A stretch of DNA of 14,243 bases from Candidatus Cloacimonadota bacterium. Lineage in GTDB: Bacteria; Cloacimonadota; Cloacimonadia; Cloacimonadales; JAOZMQ01. How positions within the stretch are numbered: position 1 is the first letter of the stretch; each line of letters opens with the position of its first letter. The translations under genes and the position numbers were made by a program. The notes below the pieces were generated by a model. That model was not told where the DNA came from. It searched no databases and saw only the letters and a list, made by a program, of their open reading frames with translations. The stretch spans positions 1-14,243 of the forward strand of contig JAOZMQ010000035.1 in the NCBI GenBank assembly GCA_029934195.1. Direction: 5' to 3'. Shown here in pieces: positions 1 to 7,512 of the stretch.

Positions 1-17
1 ATTTGGGGGATTCTAAA

Positions 18-443
18 ATGAAAAAAACATTAATTCTTCTATTAATAATGGTTATATTTTTTATCACTCTTTTGATGATAAGATCACAGATTGATTCAAC
101 ATCAAAAAATCTTTCCTTAATAACTCCAGAAGGTAAGACAATAGAAATTTCACTAAATAAAAAAGACTTCAATTTAACCGAATTTGAAACTGCAAGAGGA
201 GATTCTTTCTCCGGTTTCTCAGTGAGAGAAATTGTAGAAAAATTTTCAAAGAATGAATTTTCATCTCTGCAATTTGCTTCGCAAGATGGCGGTAAAATCC
301 ATCTTCCTGTTGCAGATTTGGATAATATTTTTCTTGTGAAAGTAAAAAAAGATGATTCTGAATATCTGCGTTTAATAATTTCTACAGATACTTTTGGACA
401 AAGGTGGCTGAAGCACATAAATAGCATAAAGTTGTTGAAATAA
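18..443 (+). CDS. Membrane-anchored periplasmic protein with sulfite-oxidase/molybdopterin-type fold, linked to ECF transporter
   Basis: Small protein of 141 residues. Residues 1-21 (MKKTLILLLIMVIFFITLLM) form a signal anchor or uncleaved signal peptide, so the rest should lie in the periplasm. The C-terminal half has the pattern of the small sulfite-oxidase/oxidoreductase-molybdopterin fold: a conserved 'dGgkihLPvadL' strand pair and the closing 'lRLIISTDTFGQRWLKHINSI', like the R-L-v-..-G-..-W-vK-i-..-I ending of that family. It is far shorter than a real molybdoenzyme and no cofactor-ligating cysteine is present, so a catalytic role is unlikely; ligand binding or an accessory role is inferred. 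The ATG at 18 is preferred over the in-frame TTG at 3 because GGGGGA at 5-10 is a good ribosome site 7 bases before it and the signal anchor starts there. The stop overlaps the next ATG by one base (TAATG). The fold assignment is moderate; the function is unknown. Confidence 0.6.
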   Translation: MKKTLILLLIMVIFFITLLMIRSQIDSTSKNLSLITPEGKTIEISLNKKDFNLTEFETARGDSFSGFSVREIVEKFSKNEFSSLQFASQDGGKIHLPVADLDNIFLVKVKKDDSEYLRLIISTDTFGQRWLKHINSIKLLK

Positions 444-1105
444 TGAAAGTTTTAGAATTGAAACACGTAAGATTCAGATATAAAAATCGGGGGAATTATA
501 TCTTTAAGGATTTGAATTTATCGGCAGATTCCGGTGATATTATTCTTGTTAAAGGAGCAAGTGGGAAAGGAAAAACATCTTTATTGAATATTATATGTGG
601 AATAATTCCTCGAATAATTGACGGTGATTTATCTGGAGAAGTTCTTTTACAGCAACGAGATCAATCAATAATGAATCTTCCTGAAATATCAACTTATGTG
701 AGTATTATGATGCAACTTCCAGACTATCAATTGTTTTTCCCAATAGTAGAAGAGGAGCTTGCTTTTGGTGCAGAAAATATGAAAATACCTCCACAAAAAA
801 TAGAGCAAAAGATTCAAGAGATTTTACAATATTTTTCTATCGAAAATTTACGTTATTGTGAAACAAATTCTCTCTCATTTGGACAAAAAAAAATGATTAT
901 TCTTTCAGCATTATTCATTTTATCTCCACAGATTTTTCTACTTGATGAACCTTTTAATGGATTACAAGAAAATCAGATCGATAAAATAATATCTCGAATA
1001 AAAAATTATGCTTCAGAGGGGAAAACATTTTTTATTGTAGAACATTTTGATAGATTTTGTGGAATTGCAAATAAAGAAATAAATCTTGATTCGTATGAAA
1101 AATAG
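443..1105 (+). CDS. ECF transporter ATP-binding subunit with variant signature motif (EcfA-like)
   Basis: ABC ATPase of 220 residues, one half of the ATPase pair of an energy-coupling-factor (ECF) vitamin or metal importer, acting on the cytoplasmic face. Walker A is GASGKGKTS (38-46). The Q-loop is QLPDYQLFFPIVEEELAFG (91-109), which closely follows the EcfA pattern Q-nPddQlf-tVeedvaFG. The signature is LSFGQ (144-148), Walker B is FLLDE (165-169) and the H-loop histidine is H201 (VEH). Two positions are non-standard: F146 replaces the second-position Gly of LSGGQ, and the D-loop reads GLQ (173-175) instead of GLD. Catalytic Glu169 and His201 are kept. The gene starts one base inside the preceding stop and overlaps the following ATPase gene by 11 bases, so translation is probably coupled. 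The EcfA assignment is secure; the transported substrate is not known. Confidence 0.9.
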   Translation: MKVLELKHVRFRYKNRGNYIFKDLNLSADSGDIILVKGASGKGKTSLLNIICGIIPRIIDGDLSGEVLLQQRDQSIMNLPEISTYVSIMMQLPDYQLFFPIVEEELAFGAENMKIPPQKIEQKIQEILQYFSIENLRYCETNSLSFGQKKMIILSALFILSPQIFLLDEPFNGLQENQIDKIISRIKNYASEGKTFFIVEHFDRFCGIANKEINLDSYEK

Positions 1106-1760
1106 TATCATTAGAATTAATAAAATGAAATTTAGGTATTTTAAGAAATCCATTTTTGAAGATGTAAATCTTGAAATTATGAAAAACGAGATAGTTCTTC
1201 TTACCGGAGAAAGTGGGTCTGGGAAAACAACTTTTTGTCGTTTAATTTCCGGTTTGGAAAAGAATTATTCTGGAGAAATTTTTATCTCTAAAAAGGAAAA
1301 TAATTCTTACACTGCAAAAGAAAGATTTATGGAAATTTCATATCTCAAACAAGAAGTTTCCGGAAATATTCTCGGTTCAACTCCGGAGGAAGATTTGCAA
1401 ATTTCACAGAACAGATTCAATGAAGAAAAAGACACTTCTTTTAAAGACAAAAGAGAAGATGCACTGAAAATCTATAAGATAGAATCTTTAAAAAATCAAC
1501 CTGTTTGGGAATTGAGTGGAGGTCAAAAAAAACGAGTCGGACTTGCAGATTTATATCTTAATTTCAATAAATTCTGGTTATTGGACGAGCCAACAGCTGG
1601 TTTAGATAATGGCATTATTAATATTTTTATGGAAATTTTGAAACAAAGGAAAAAACAAAATCTCGGAGCTTTAATTATTTCTCATCGACAAGAGATTTTT
1701 GCGGATATTATTCATAGAAAACTAGAAATTAAACAAAACAAAATATGGGATGTACAATAA
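1095..1760 (+). CDS. Second ECF transporter ATP-binding subunit (EcfA-like)
   Basis: Partner ABC ATPase of 221 residues. All canonical motifs are present: Walker A GESGSGKTT (38-46), Q-loop Q86 followed by the EcfA-like GNILGSTPEEDL, signature LSGGQ (140-144), Walker B WLLDEP (161-166), D-loop GLD (169-171) and H197 in IISHR. With the preceding ATPase it should form the heterodimer that drives the EcfT/S-component membrane pair. The ATG at 1095 is chosen over the in-frame TTG at 1086; it lies inside the end of the previous gene, which favours translational coupling. Two separate genes in tandem, rather than one, indicate a heterodimeric module. The pair would have one composite site using this LSGGQ and one using the LSFGQ of the partner, so the two ATP sites may not be equivalent (inference). 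Confidence 0.9.
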   Translation: MKNSIIRINKMKFRYFKKSIFEDVNLEIMKNEIVLLTGESGSGKTTFCRLISGLEKNYSGEIFISKKENNSYTAKERFMEISYLKQEVSGNILGSTPEEDLQISQNRFNEEKDTSFKDKREDALKIYKIESLKNQPVWELSGGQKKRVGLADLYLNFNKFWLLDEPTAGLDNGIINIFMEILKQRKKQNLGALIISHRQEIFADIIHRKLEIKQNKIWDVQ

Positions 1761-1764
1761 AATT

Positions 1765-3666
1765 ATGAAAAAAATATCATTGATAATATTTCTAATTATT
1801 CTCGGTAAATTATTTGCAGAAGAAGTAAAAAAGGATTCAATGCGAGTTTATGTTTTGGAAGAGTTTTGTGTTATTGCAGAACGACCTTCTGAATCAATTG
1901 GAGTTATTGACTTGAGAGATTTCTCAGAGATAAAAAAAACATCGGAATTGAATATTGGCGAAGCGGTTCAAGATGTGAACGGTGTCTTTTTGACATCCGG
2001 TGGTAAAAATGGAGCTGATCTAAGTATTCGAGGTTTTAATAGTAAACAAGTAAAAATTCTTCTTGATGGTAAACCTTTGAGTGGTGGGTATTTCGGAGAA
2101 GTAGATTTGAATAACATACCGGTTTCTGATATTAAACAAATTCAAGTGTTGAAAGGACCTGTTTCTTCACTTTATGGTTCAAATACGATGGGTGGTGTCA
2201 TCAATATCGTCTCTCGTGCTCCAAACAATAAATCGTGGTTTAAAACCGGATTTGAATTTCGGAGAAATAATACAAATAAACAATATTTATCTTCTTCGAG
2301 AAGCTTTGAAATTTTTGATTATTCTGTCTATTTTTCGAGAAATAATACTGATGGTTTTATGCTTTCAAATGATTTTGAACCGACAGAGTCAGAAAATGGA
2401 AAAATTAGAGATCATACCGCAAAAGAACAATTTGATTTTCAAACAAAATTAAATACAACAATTTTTGATATGCATTCGATTGGATTTCAAATGGGATATT
2501 CTTTTATGAACACAAAAGACATTCCGTGCAGTATTTATGAAAAAACTTATAGGCAACTAATAGATTGGAAAAGATACCAGTTTTCCTCACAAGGGTCGTT
2601 TCAAATCCTTTATAATATGATGCTTCATTCAAATATTTATTATGATCATTATGATGATTTTTATGCAGAATATAAAGATTCTGATTATCAACAAATGTAT
2701 TCTGGTTGGCCATCACGAATAAAAAATTGGACACTTGGAACTAATCATCGTTTAGAATGGGAGATTAGTAATAATATGGAAATATTCACCGGTTTTCAAT
2801 ATGAAACTGAAGAGTACAAAAGAAACGGCGGACCAAGTTATCCGATAGAAGCCGGTTGGGTTTCCAATGATCTTTCGCAGATGAATTTCTTTGCTCAAAC
2901 GTCTTTTAAAATGTTCGAAAATAAATTGATTTTGACCGGTGGTTCAGCTGTTTCAACTTTTACTCAGAATGGTCGAGAAAAAAGTATTTTTCACTTTGAA
3001 CCTTCCTTTGGTGCTACTTATACAACAGAAAAATTTTGTGAAATTTCTTTAGCTTTTTCCAAAAATACTAATTATCCTTGTTTACGACAATTTTTCAGTA
3101 GTAGCAAAGGTAATCCAAAATTGAAAGAAGAAACAGCTTTAAAAACGGAAATATCCATTAAAAAACCTTTCTTTCTATTTGAAAAAGCTGGCTCATTAAA
3201 CTCATCAATTTTTTACAACGAAGTAGATGATCTTATCGGAGTAAATGGAGATAATTATGACAATTATGATAATGTCTCTTCGTATGGCTCTGAGGTTTCT
3301 CTAAAATTTGATTGGCTTTTCATGCACCAATTTGATTATGCTTATTTGGAATATACAAATGATTCATCACGACCTTTGGATGGATCTCCAAGAAATGTTT
3401 TTTCTATAAAAGAAACCATAAATTTTCCGCATAATATTGAATTTATTTATAAAGGTGAATGGTCTGATGTATATCTGAGTGAAAATGATGATGTGATGCA
3501 TGTTCTCCCATCAAAATGGATGAATTCCGCAATACTAAATATGAAAATTGGAAGAAACAAACTTTTATTTGGAATTGATAATATTTTTGATTTAGATTAT
3601 CAAGAAAAATATGGATATCCTGGACCGGGAAGAGATTTTGTTTTCGGCTTTGAGACTGAATTTTAA
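1765..3666 (+). CDS. TonB-dependent outer-membrane receptor inside the ECF operon
   Basis: Outer-membrane TonB-dependent receptor, 633 residues from the ATG at 1765. MKKISLIIFLIILGKLFAEE is a signal peptide, with likely cleavage after FA. A TonB-box-like stretch (VYVLEEFCVIAERP, about residues 28-41) is followed by a full plug domain: LNIGEAVQDVNGV, ADLSIRGF, VKILLDGKPLSGG, IPVSDIKQIQVLKGP and SSLYGSNTMGGVINI are all plug hallmarks. A beta-barrel of alternating aromatic strands follows, with the late 'FGIDNIFDLDYQEKYGYPGPGR' type segment and a terminal Phe (FETEF), as needed for outer-membrane assembly. The size matches the short BtuB/CirA-type receptors. A longer in-frame start at 1750 would put five residues before the signal peptide. 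Lying between ECF ATPases and EcfT, it most likely brings the same nutrient across the outer membrane (inference). The substrate cannot be read from the sequence. Confidence 0.93.
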   Translation: MKKISLIIFLIILGKLFAEEVKKDSMRVYVLEEFCVIAERPSESIGVIDLRDFSEIKKTSELNIGEAVQDVNGVFLTSGGKNGADLSIRGFNSKQVKILLDGKPLSGGYFGEVDLNNIPVSDIKQIQVLKGPVSSLYGSNTMGGVINIVSRAPNNKSWFKTGFEFRRNNTNKQYLSSSRSFEIFDYSVYFSRNNTDGFMLSNDFEPTESENGKIRDHTAKEQFDFQTKLNTTIFDMHSIGFQMGYSFMNTKDIPCSIYEKTYRQLIDWKRYQFSSQGSFQILYNMMLHSNIYYDHYDDFYAEYKDSDYQQMYSGWPSRIKNWTLGTNHRLEWEISNNMEIFTGFQYETEEYKRNGGPSYPIEAGWVSNDLSQMNFFAQTSFKMFENKLILTGGSAVSTFTQNGREKSIFHFEPSFGATYTTEKFCEISLAFSKNTNYPCLRQFFSSSKGNPKLKEETALKTEISIKKPFFLFEKAGSLNSSIFYNEVDDLIGVNGDNYDNYDNVSSYGSEVSLKFDWLFMHQFDYAYLEYTNDSSRPLDGSPRNVFSIKETINFPHNIEFIYKGEWSDVYLSENDDVMHVLPSKWMNSAILNMKIGRNKLLFGIDNIFDLDYQEKYGYPGPGRDFVFGFETEF

Positions 3667-4392
3667 ATGAAATTAAATCTTCGTACTTTATTGATTCTTG
3701 TTATCGCAATCACTTCTTTATCTGTTATCTATCAAGATTTGAAGATTCAAGTAACATTGTTAGTGTTGTCTATTTCTCTTAATTTTCTGAGTAAGAATTT
3801 CCGCAGGTCTTTTCAAAGAATTTATTCTCGTTTAAAAAAAATGCCGAAATTAATTTTTACTATTTTTATTTTTCAAACTTTATTTAGAAAAGGTGGTAAA
3901 GAAGTGTTTGCGATTTGGAAGTTTTCCTGTACTACAGAAGGATTGAGTTATGGTGCGATTGCCTCCATTCGGTTCACAATGATTATTGTAATAGCCGGAT
4001 TACTCTTTGATATTCCGAGTAGCAAATTTATGATTGCTTTTAGAAAATGGAAGTTTCCGTATGAAATCTCTTTTCTTGTTGCGTCTGTAATTCATTTTAT
4101 TCCACTTATGGGAAAGGAAATTTTACACAGTCGAGAAGCTTTATATTTGAAAGGAATTGAAATTGAAAATCTTACAATGAGAAATAGAATAAAAGCCTTT
4201 ATTACTTTGATTTTCCCAATCTTAGCACGTTCAATTATAAGAGTTAAATATATGGCAGCATCTTTAGAATTACGTGGATTTAGATTGTTTAAAAATAGAA
4301 CATATTTACACGATAACTATTTATCAAAATTAGATGTACTTATTCAAATACTTGTAGGAATAATTTTTACAACTTGTGTGATTTTTTTATAG
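3667..4392 (+). CDS. EcfT-type transmembrane coupling protein of ECF transporter
   Basis: Inner-membrane protein of 241 residues starting directly after the receptor stop codon. Hydrophobic segments lie near residues 7-41 (two close spans), 63-73, 103-114, 134-148 and 225-241, the layout of EcfT (CbiQ/BioN-like). EcfT proteins carry two cytoplasmic coupling helices with Ala-Arg-Gly signatures. Here the positions read LKG (161-163, in REALYLKGIEIE) and LRG (202-204, in SLELRGFRLF), so both are variants, the first lacking Arg. The loop between (NLTMRNRIKAFITLIFPILARSI) is typical. EcfT joins the ATPase pair to a substrate-binding S component. It is the last gene of the operon; convergent cheY follows about 180 bases later. 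No S-component gene is seen in the window, so it should lie upstream or elsewhere. Confidence 0.85.
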   Translation: MKLNLRTLLILVIAITSLSVIYQDLKIQVTLLVLSISLNFLSKNFRRSFQRIYSRLKKMPKLIFTIFIFQTLFRKGGKEVFAIWKFSCTTEGLSYGAIASIRFTMIIVIAGLLFDIPSSKFMIAFRKWKFPYEISFLVASVIHFIPLMGKEILHSREALYLKGIEIENLTMRNRIKAFITLIFPILARSIIRVKYMAASLELRGFRLFKNRTYLHDNYLSKLDVLIQILVGIIFTTCVIFL

Positions 4393-4433
4393 AATTGAAT
4401 TTTTTTAGAATTTAATAGTGTAAAAGCAGAATT

Positions 4434-4461
4434 TGGTAAATGTACAAAACCATATTTTTTT
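4434..4461 (+). terminator. Weak candidate terminator after ecfT
   Basis: A 4-bp stem TGGT (4434-4437) / ACCA (4449-4452) is followed at once by a run of eight T. The stem is short and the loop is 11 bases, so this is weak. It is listed because it is the only hairpin-plus-T-run after the operon and before convergent cheY. Nothing else is seen in 4393-4573. Confidence 0.2.
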
Positions 4462-4573
4462 TGTATTTAATTATTGTTGTACTGAAAATAATTTCATTTT
4501 TTCCTACATTCATTTATTGGGAAATGCAGTCAAATAAATTTAAAAAATGAGTTCTATCACATCATTGAGAGAA

Positions 4574-4957
4574 TTAATTATTAAGTTTATTAAGTACCAT
4601 TTCTATTTTACCTTTCAAGACCTCAGGAGTAAAAGGTTTTACAACATAATTATTTACACCAGCTTGCATAGCTGCAATTATATCTTCTTTTACGCTTTTT
4701 GTTGTTACCATCAAAATAGGTATTTTACTAAATTCTGATGAAGCCCTTACAGTTTTAATAAATGTCAAGCCATCCATAACCGGCATATTCCAATCTGAAA
4801 TAATAAAATTTATACCGGGAATTTTTTTTAATGTTTCCATAGCCTGAAATCCATTTTCAGCCAATTCAACATCTCGAAAACCAATTCTTTTCAATGTATT
4901 TTTGATTATTCTTCGCATTGTTGGTGAATCATCTACAGCTAAAATTTTCAAATTCAT
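4574..4957 (-). CDS. cheY: CheY-like single-domain response regulator
   Basis: Stand-alone receiver of 127 residues with no output domain. The acidic pair is D9-D10 (LAVDDSPTMRRII), the phospho-acceptor D55 (ISDWNMPVMDG), the switch residue T85 (MVTTKS), and the conserved Lys is K107 (VVKPFTPE). The match to chemotaxis CheY is close, in particular 'SDWNMPxMDG', 'TxxxxxEdIIaAmqAGvnnYvVKPFtpe' and the C-terminal 'L..Ki'. It would bind the flagellar switch or relay phosphate in another chemosensory pathway. No cheA, cheW or flagellar gene is in the window, so the partner kinase is unknown. AAGGAGAT (plus coordinates 4964-4972) lies about 7-8 bases before the ATG. It is transcribed away from the glycosyltransferase operon with its own 156-base upstream region, so it is probably a separate unit. 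Confidence 0.92.
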   Translation of the reverse strand: MNLKILAVDDSPTMRRIIKNTLKRIGFRDVELAENGFQAMETLKKIPGINFIISDWNMPVMDGLTFIKTVRASSEFSKIPILMVTTKSVKEDIIAAMQAGVNNYVVKPFTPEVLKGKIEMVLNKLNN

Positions 4958-5041
4958 TATTGTATCTCCTTTAAAATTTTTTTACAATTATAGTTTATGG
5001 AAAAACTATTTTTATCACTTTAATGTCAATAGAAAATTATA
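4958..5041 (-). promoter_or_regulatory. Upstream region of cheY with two TATAAT boxes
   Basis: Read on the minus strand there is TATAAT at 5041-5036 and again at 4992-4987, and TTGACA at 5029-5024. No TTGACA/TATAAT pair has the usual 16-18 base spacing: TTGACA to the nearer downstream TATAAT is 31 bases. The TATAAT at 4992-4987 would start RNA near 4980, just before the ribosome site at 4972-4964, giving a very short leader. One of these is probably the cheY promoter; which one is not decided by sequence. Confidence 0.35.
4990..5009. repeat. 7-bp inverted repeat overlapping the cheY promoter candidate
   Basis: ATAGTTT (4990-4996), loop ATGGAA, AAACTAT (5003-5009): seven perfect pairs. It overlaps the TATAAT at 4992-4987, the place where an operator would act. 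On the plus strand it is followed by TTTTT, so a weak terminator for plus-strand transcription is the alternative. Confidence 0.4.
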
Positions 5042-5113
5042 CTTATGAAAGATAAGCACTAAATCTCAGACTTAAAAACTTGATTGTTAAAAAAAAATAT
5101 AAAAATTAGGACA

Positions 5114-6388
5114 TTACCCCAATTTATCGTTATCAAGAAAATCACTTAATTTTTTGGCTATTTCAAACGTTGAAAATTCATTAATATTTGAATTGTTTCT
5201 AACAACTAATTTTTTTTTCCATTGTTTATGTTTTTCAATTATTTGTTTTTTTAATAGATTTTCTTGATTATAATCAATCATTTTTCCTGCATTCAGTTTA
5301 TTGATTATTTCAGCAGCATTTCCATTTGTCGGTCCAATCCCCAAAATGAAAGTTCTTGAGCCGATGTATTCAAACATCTTAAGAGTCAGCATTCCTTTAT
5401 TTCCGGAATAATTATTTATCAGGAGTAAAAGAATTTCAGCTTGTACCATTTCACCAATAGCATCATTATGAGTTAAATAAGGAACAAAGCGGAAATCAAT
5501 ATATTTGAATTTGTCTCGAAATTCTGTCGGCTCATCATTATAAGTTCCAATAAATGAGAACTCTATATTTTCATCTTCAATATCTTTACTTATTTTGTTG
5601 ATTGTATTTAAAATAGAAAATATTTCTCGACCTTGTGTTAATTTTCCAATATATTTAATTCTAAATTTATGATTTTTAGTATATTCAATATTTTCAAAAT
5701 CTTTATGATTGAAACCATTTGAGAGTACTATTTTTTCTCCTTTTGGAAGATCTTGAGCAATAAATTTTGAGACTGTAATAACAGAATCAGCTCTACTAAT
5801 GACTTTTTGTTCGAGATATTTATCTATCATTCTTGTTAAAAAAAATCTTTCTTCATTAGCATTATAAACGATATTTGTCCAAGGATCACGAAAATCTGCA
5901 TACCATTTAACTTTGAATTGTGATTGCAGTTTTAACCCAATTAAATGTGTAGAGTGTGGAGGACCAGTTGTAATAATCGTATCGAAGTCAGTTTTTCTTA
6001 ATAAAGATTTTGCAACTTTTAGAGCCTGTTTATTCCAAATAATACGAATATCAGGAGCAATAAAATTTCTTCTAATATAAAAAAGAAATTTCTTTATGAT
6101 TGAATCATTTTTTTTTGTGTCTAATGAGCCATAAGGCAATTTTTTTTTTCCGGTTAAAATTTTAAAAATTTCTCCAAATCTAAGAGTTTTTGTACGAATA
6201 ACTTTGATTGAAGGAGAAATATTTTTTTCAAGAGAATTATCTATCAAAGGATAATCTCCATTTTGAGTTGTTAAAATAACCGGTTGCCAACCGAAATTCC
6301 TAATATTATGTGAAAGCTGTATCCACCGTTGGACGCTTGGACCACCACAAGGAGGCCAATAATATGTAATAATCAGCAGTTTTTTCAT
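5114..6388 (-). CDS. Glycosyltransferase, GT4-like (GT-B fold)
   Basis: Cytoplasmic glycosyltransferase of 424 residues. The N-terminus MKKLLIITYYWPPCGGPSVQ is the acceptor-side glycine loop typical of a group of GT4-like enzymes found in Bacteroidota and relatives (YYWPPxGGpSVQRW). It is followed by IITTGPPHSTHLIGL and WYADFRDPWTN, both hallmarks of that group, and by ADSVITVSKF. In the C-terminal half, FRIKYIGKLTQGRE begins the donor-binding domain, and LTLKMFEYIGSRTFILGIGP with the Glu of MFEYIGS marks the nucleotide-sugar site. It would transfer a sugar to a surface glycan, but donor and acceptor cannot be told. It is the last gene of a five-gene minus-strand operon and overlaps the previous gene by four bases (ATGA). 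The family is secure; the pathway (LPS or exopolysaccharide) is inferred from the neighbours. Confidence 0.87.
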   Translation of the reverse strand: MKKLLIITYYWPPCGGPSVQRWIQLSHNIRNFGWQPVILTTQNGDYPLIDNSLEKNISPSIKVIRTKTLRFGEIFKILTGKKKLPYGSLDTKKNDSIIKKFLFYIRRNFIAPDIRIIWNKQALKVAKSLLRKTDFDTIITTGPPHSTHLIGLKLQSQFKVKWYADFRDPWTNIVYNANEERFFLTRMIDKYLEQKVISRADSVITVSKFIAQDLPKGEKIVLSNGFNHKDFENIEYTKNHKFRIKYIGKLTQGREIFSILNTINKISKDIEDENIEFSFIGTYNDEPTEFRDKFKYIDFRFVPYLTHNDAIGEMVQAEILLLLINNYSGNKGMLTLKMFEYIGSRTFILGIGPTNGNAAEIINKLNAGKMIDYNQENLLKKQIIEKHKQWKKKLVVRNNSNINEFSTFEIAKKLSDFLDNDKLG

Positions 6389-7512
6389 AAGATATTTTCA
6401 ATCTTTTCAATAAAGGAATCCCAAGAAAATTTGTCTTTTTCAGAAATGATTTTATCAACAAATTTTTCCTTTTTTGATTCATTGAAAAATCTATAAATAT
6501 AATCTGATAATTGAGAAATATTTCCATTTTCAAAAAGAAATCCATTTTCAGCATGAATAACAACTTCTCCTAAACCACCGACATCAGAAGCAATTACCGG
6601 AGTATTCATCGAAAAAGCAAGTTGAGTAATACCGCTTTGAGTTGCTGTTTTATAAGGCAGAACGACAACATCAGCAACATCAAAGAAATTATGTACTTCT
6701 TCATTTGCGATATAATTGTCAAAAAAAACAAGATGTTTTCCAATATTCAATTCTTTGATTATACTTTTGTAAATGGAATCATCTCCGTAAATTTCACCGG
6801 CAATAAGGAGTTTCAAATTTGGCAATTTTGCGAGAATTAATGGCATTGATTTCAATAAAATATCTAAACCTTTATATGGTTTAATGTACCCAAAAAATAA
6901 GATAACCGGACAATTTTCAAGATTTAATTTCTTTTTGAAAATCTGAGAATTTGTTTCATTTGTTTGATAAAAATCATAATTTGGATGAAATAGTTTGATG
7001 ATGTTCTTTGTTTTATTAGGAAATATTTTGATTGTGCTTTTCTGAACTGAGTCAGACATTGTTACAAAATAATCTGATTTTCCTAAAGCAAATTTTGTCA
7101 GAAATTCTCCCAAAATCCATTTTTCATGAAAATCAATATTATCCACAATAATCATAATTTTTATATTTGTGAAAATTTTCAACATTCTAATTATAACGCC
7201 AAAAGCAGGTGCAAAAAAAGGAATCCAATATTTTATAATCAGTAAATCAGGTTGCCATTTTTGGATTTTTTTAATTGTTGGGAAAAACGTAAAAGGATTA
7301 TAAGGAGTCAATACTGCTTCAATATTGAGAGGAATTTGCAATTCACTTTTATCAATTTGTTCTTTACCCGGAAAGAGAATTTTGGGATATTGTTTAATAA
7401 AAGAAAAAATTTTTACTTCGTGTTTTTCACCAAATTTCTTAGCCATAATTGCTATAAATTGTGCAATTCCTCCTCGAAGTGGATAAGCTGGTCCAAGAAA
7501 AGCAATTTTCAT
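6385..7512 (-). CDS. Glycosyltransferase family 4
   Basis: 375-residue GT-B enzyme. The N-terminal GPAYPLRGGIAQF (7-19) holds the glycine-rich loop. The linker into the donor domain is FFGYIKPYKGLDILLKSMP (206-224), with the Lys pair seen in GT4. The nucleotide-sugar site is SGITQLAFSMNTPVIASDVG, continuing to GLGEVV (Glu316). The first Glu of the usual E-x7-E motif is not visible: the place reads SGITQLAF. That SG..Q.A form is common in some GT4 subgroups, so it is not a sign of decay. It overlaps both neighbours by four bases, so production is likely coupled with the other transferases. The role is sugar addition in surface polysaccharide or LPS; the specific sugar is unknown. Confidence 0.9.
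   Translation of the reverse strand: MKIAFLGPAYPLRGGIAQFIAIMAKKFGEKHEVKIFSFIKQYPKILFPGKEQIDKSELQIPLNIEAVLTPYNPFTFFPTIKKIQKWQPDLLIIKYWIPFFAPAFGVIIRMLKIFTNIKIMIIVDNIDFHEKWILGEFLTKFALGKSDYFVTMSDSVQKSTIKIFPNKTKNIIKLFHPNYDFYQTNETNSQIFKKKLNLENCPVILFFGYIKPYKGLDILLKSMPLILAKLPNLKLLIAGEIYGDDSIYKSIIKELNIGKHLVFFDNYIANEEVHNFFDVADVVVLPYKTATQSGITQLAFSMNTPVIASDVGGLGEVVIHAENGFLFENGNISQLSDYIYRFFNESKKEKFVDKIISEKDKFSWDSFIEKIENIL

Noticed and set aside
2504..2734. Minus-strand reading frame inside the TonB receptor gene
   Set aside because: It lies fully within a gene with clear receptor motifs and codes for no recognisable domain; it is a shadow frame, as are the plus-strand frames at 2174-2452 and 12011-12238.
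1..4392. Heme uptake as the role of the ECF/TonB operon, because hemW is in the window
   Set aside because: hemW is 7 kb away in another operon with lepB, and nothing in the receptor identifies heme as substrate.
4547..4738. Plus-strand frame of 63 codons over the end of cheY
   Set aside because: It overlaps the conserved CheY gene on the other strand and has low-complexity Phe/Tyr-rich content.
5041..5113. Terminator after the glycosyltransferase operon
   Set aside because: A T-run is present on the minus strand but I find no convincing stem before it; CTTAT/ATAAG at 5042-5056 is only five AT-rich pairs and lies after the T-run.
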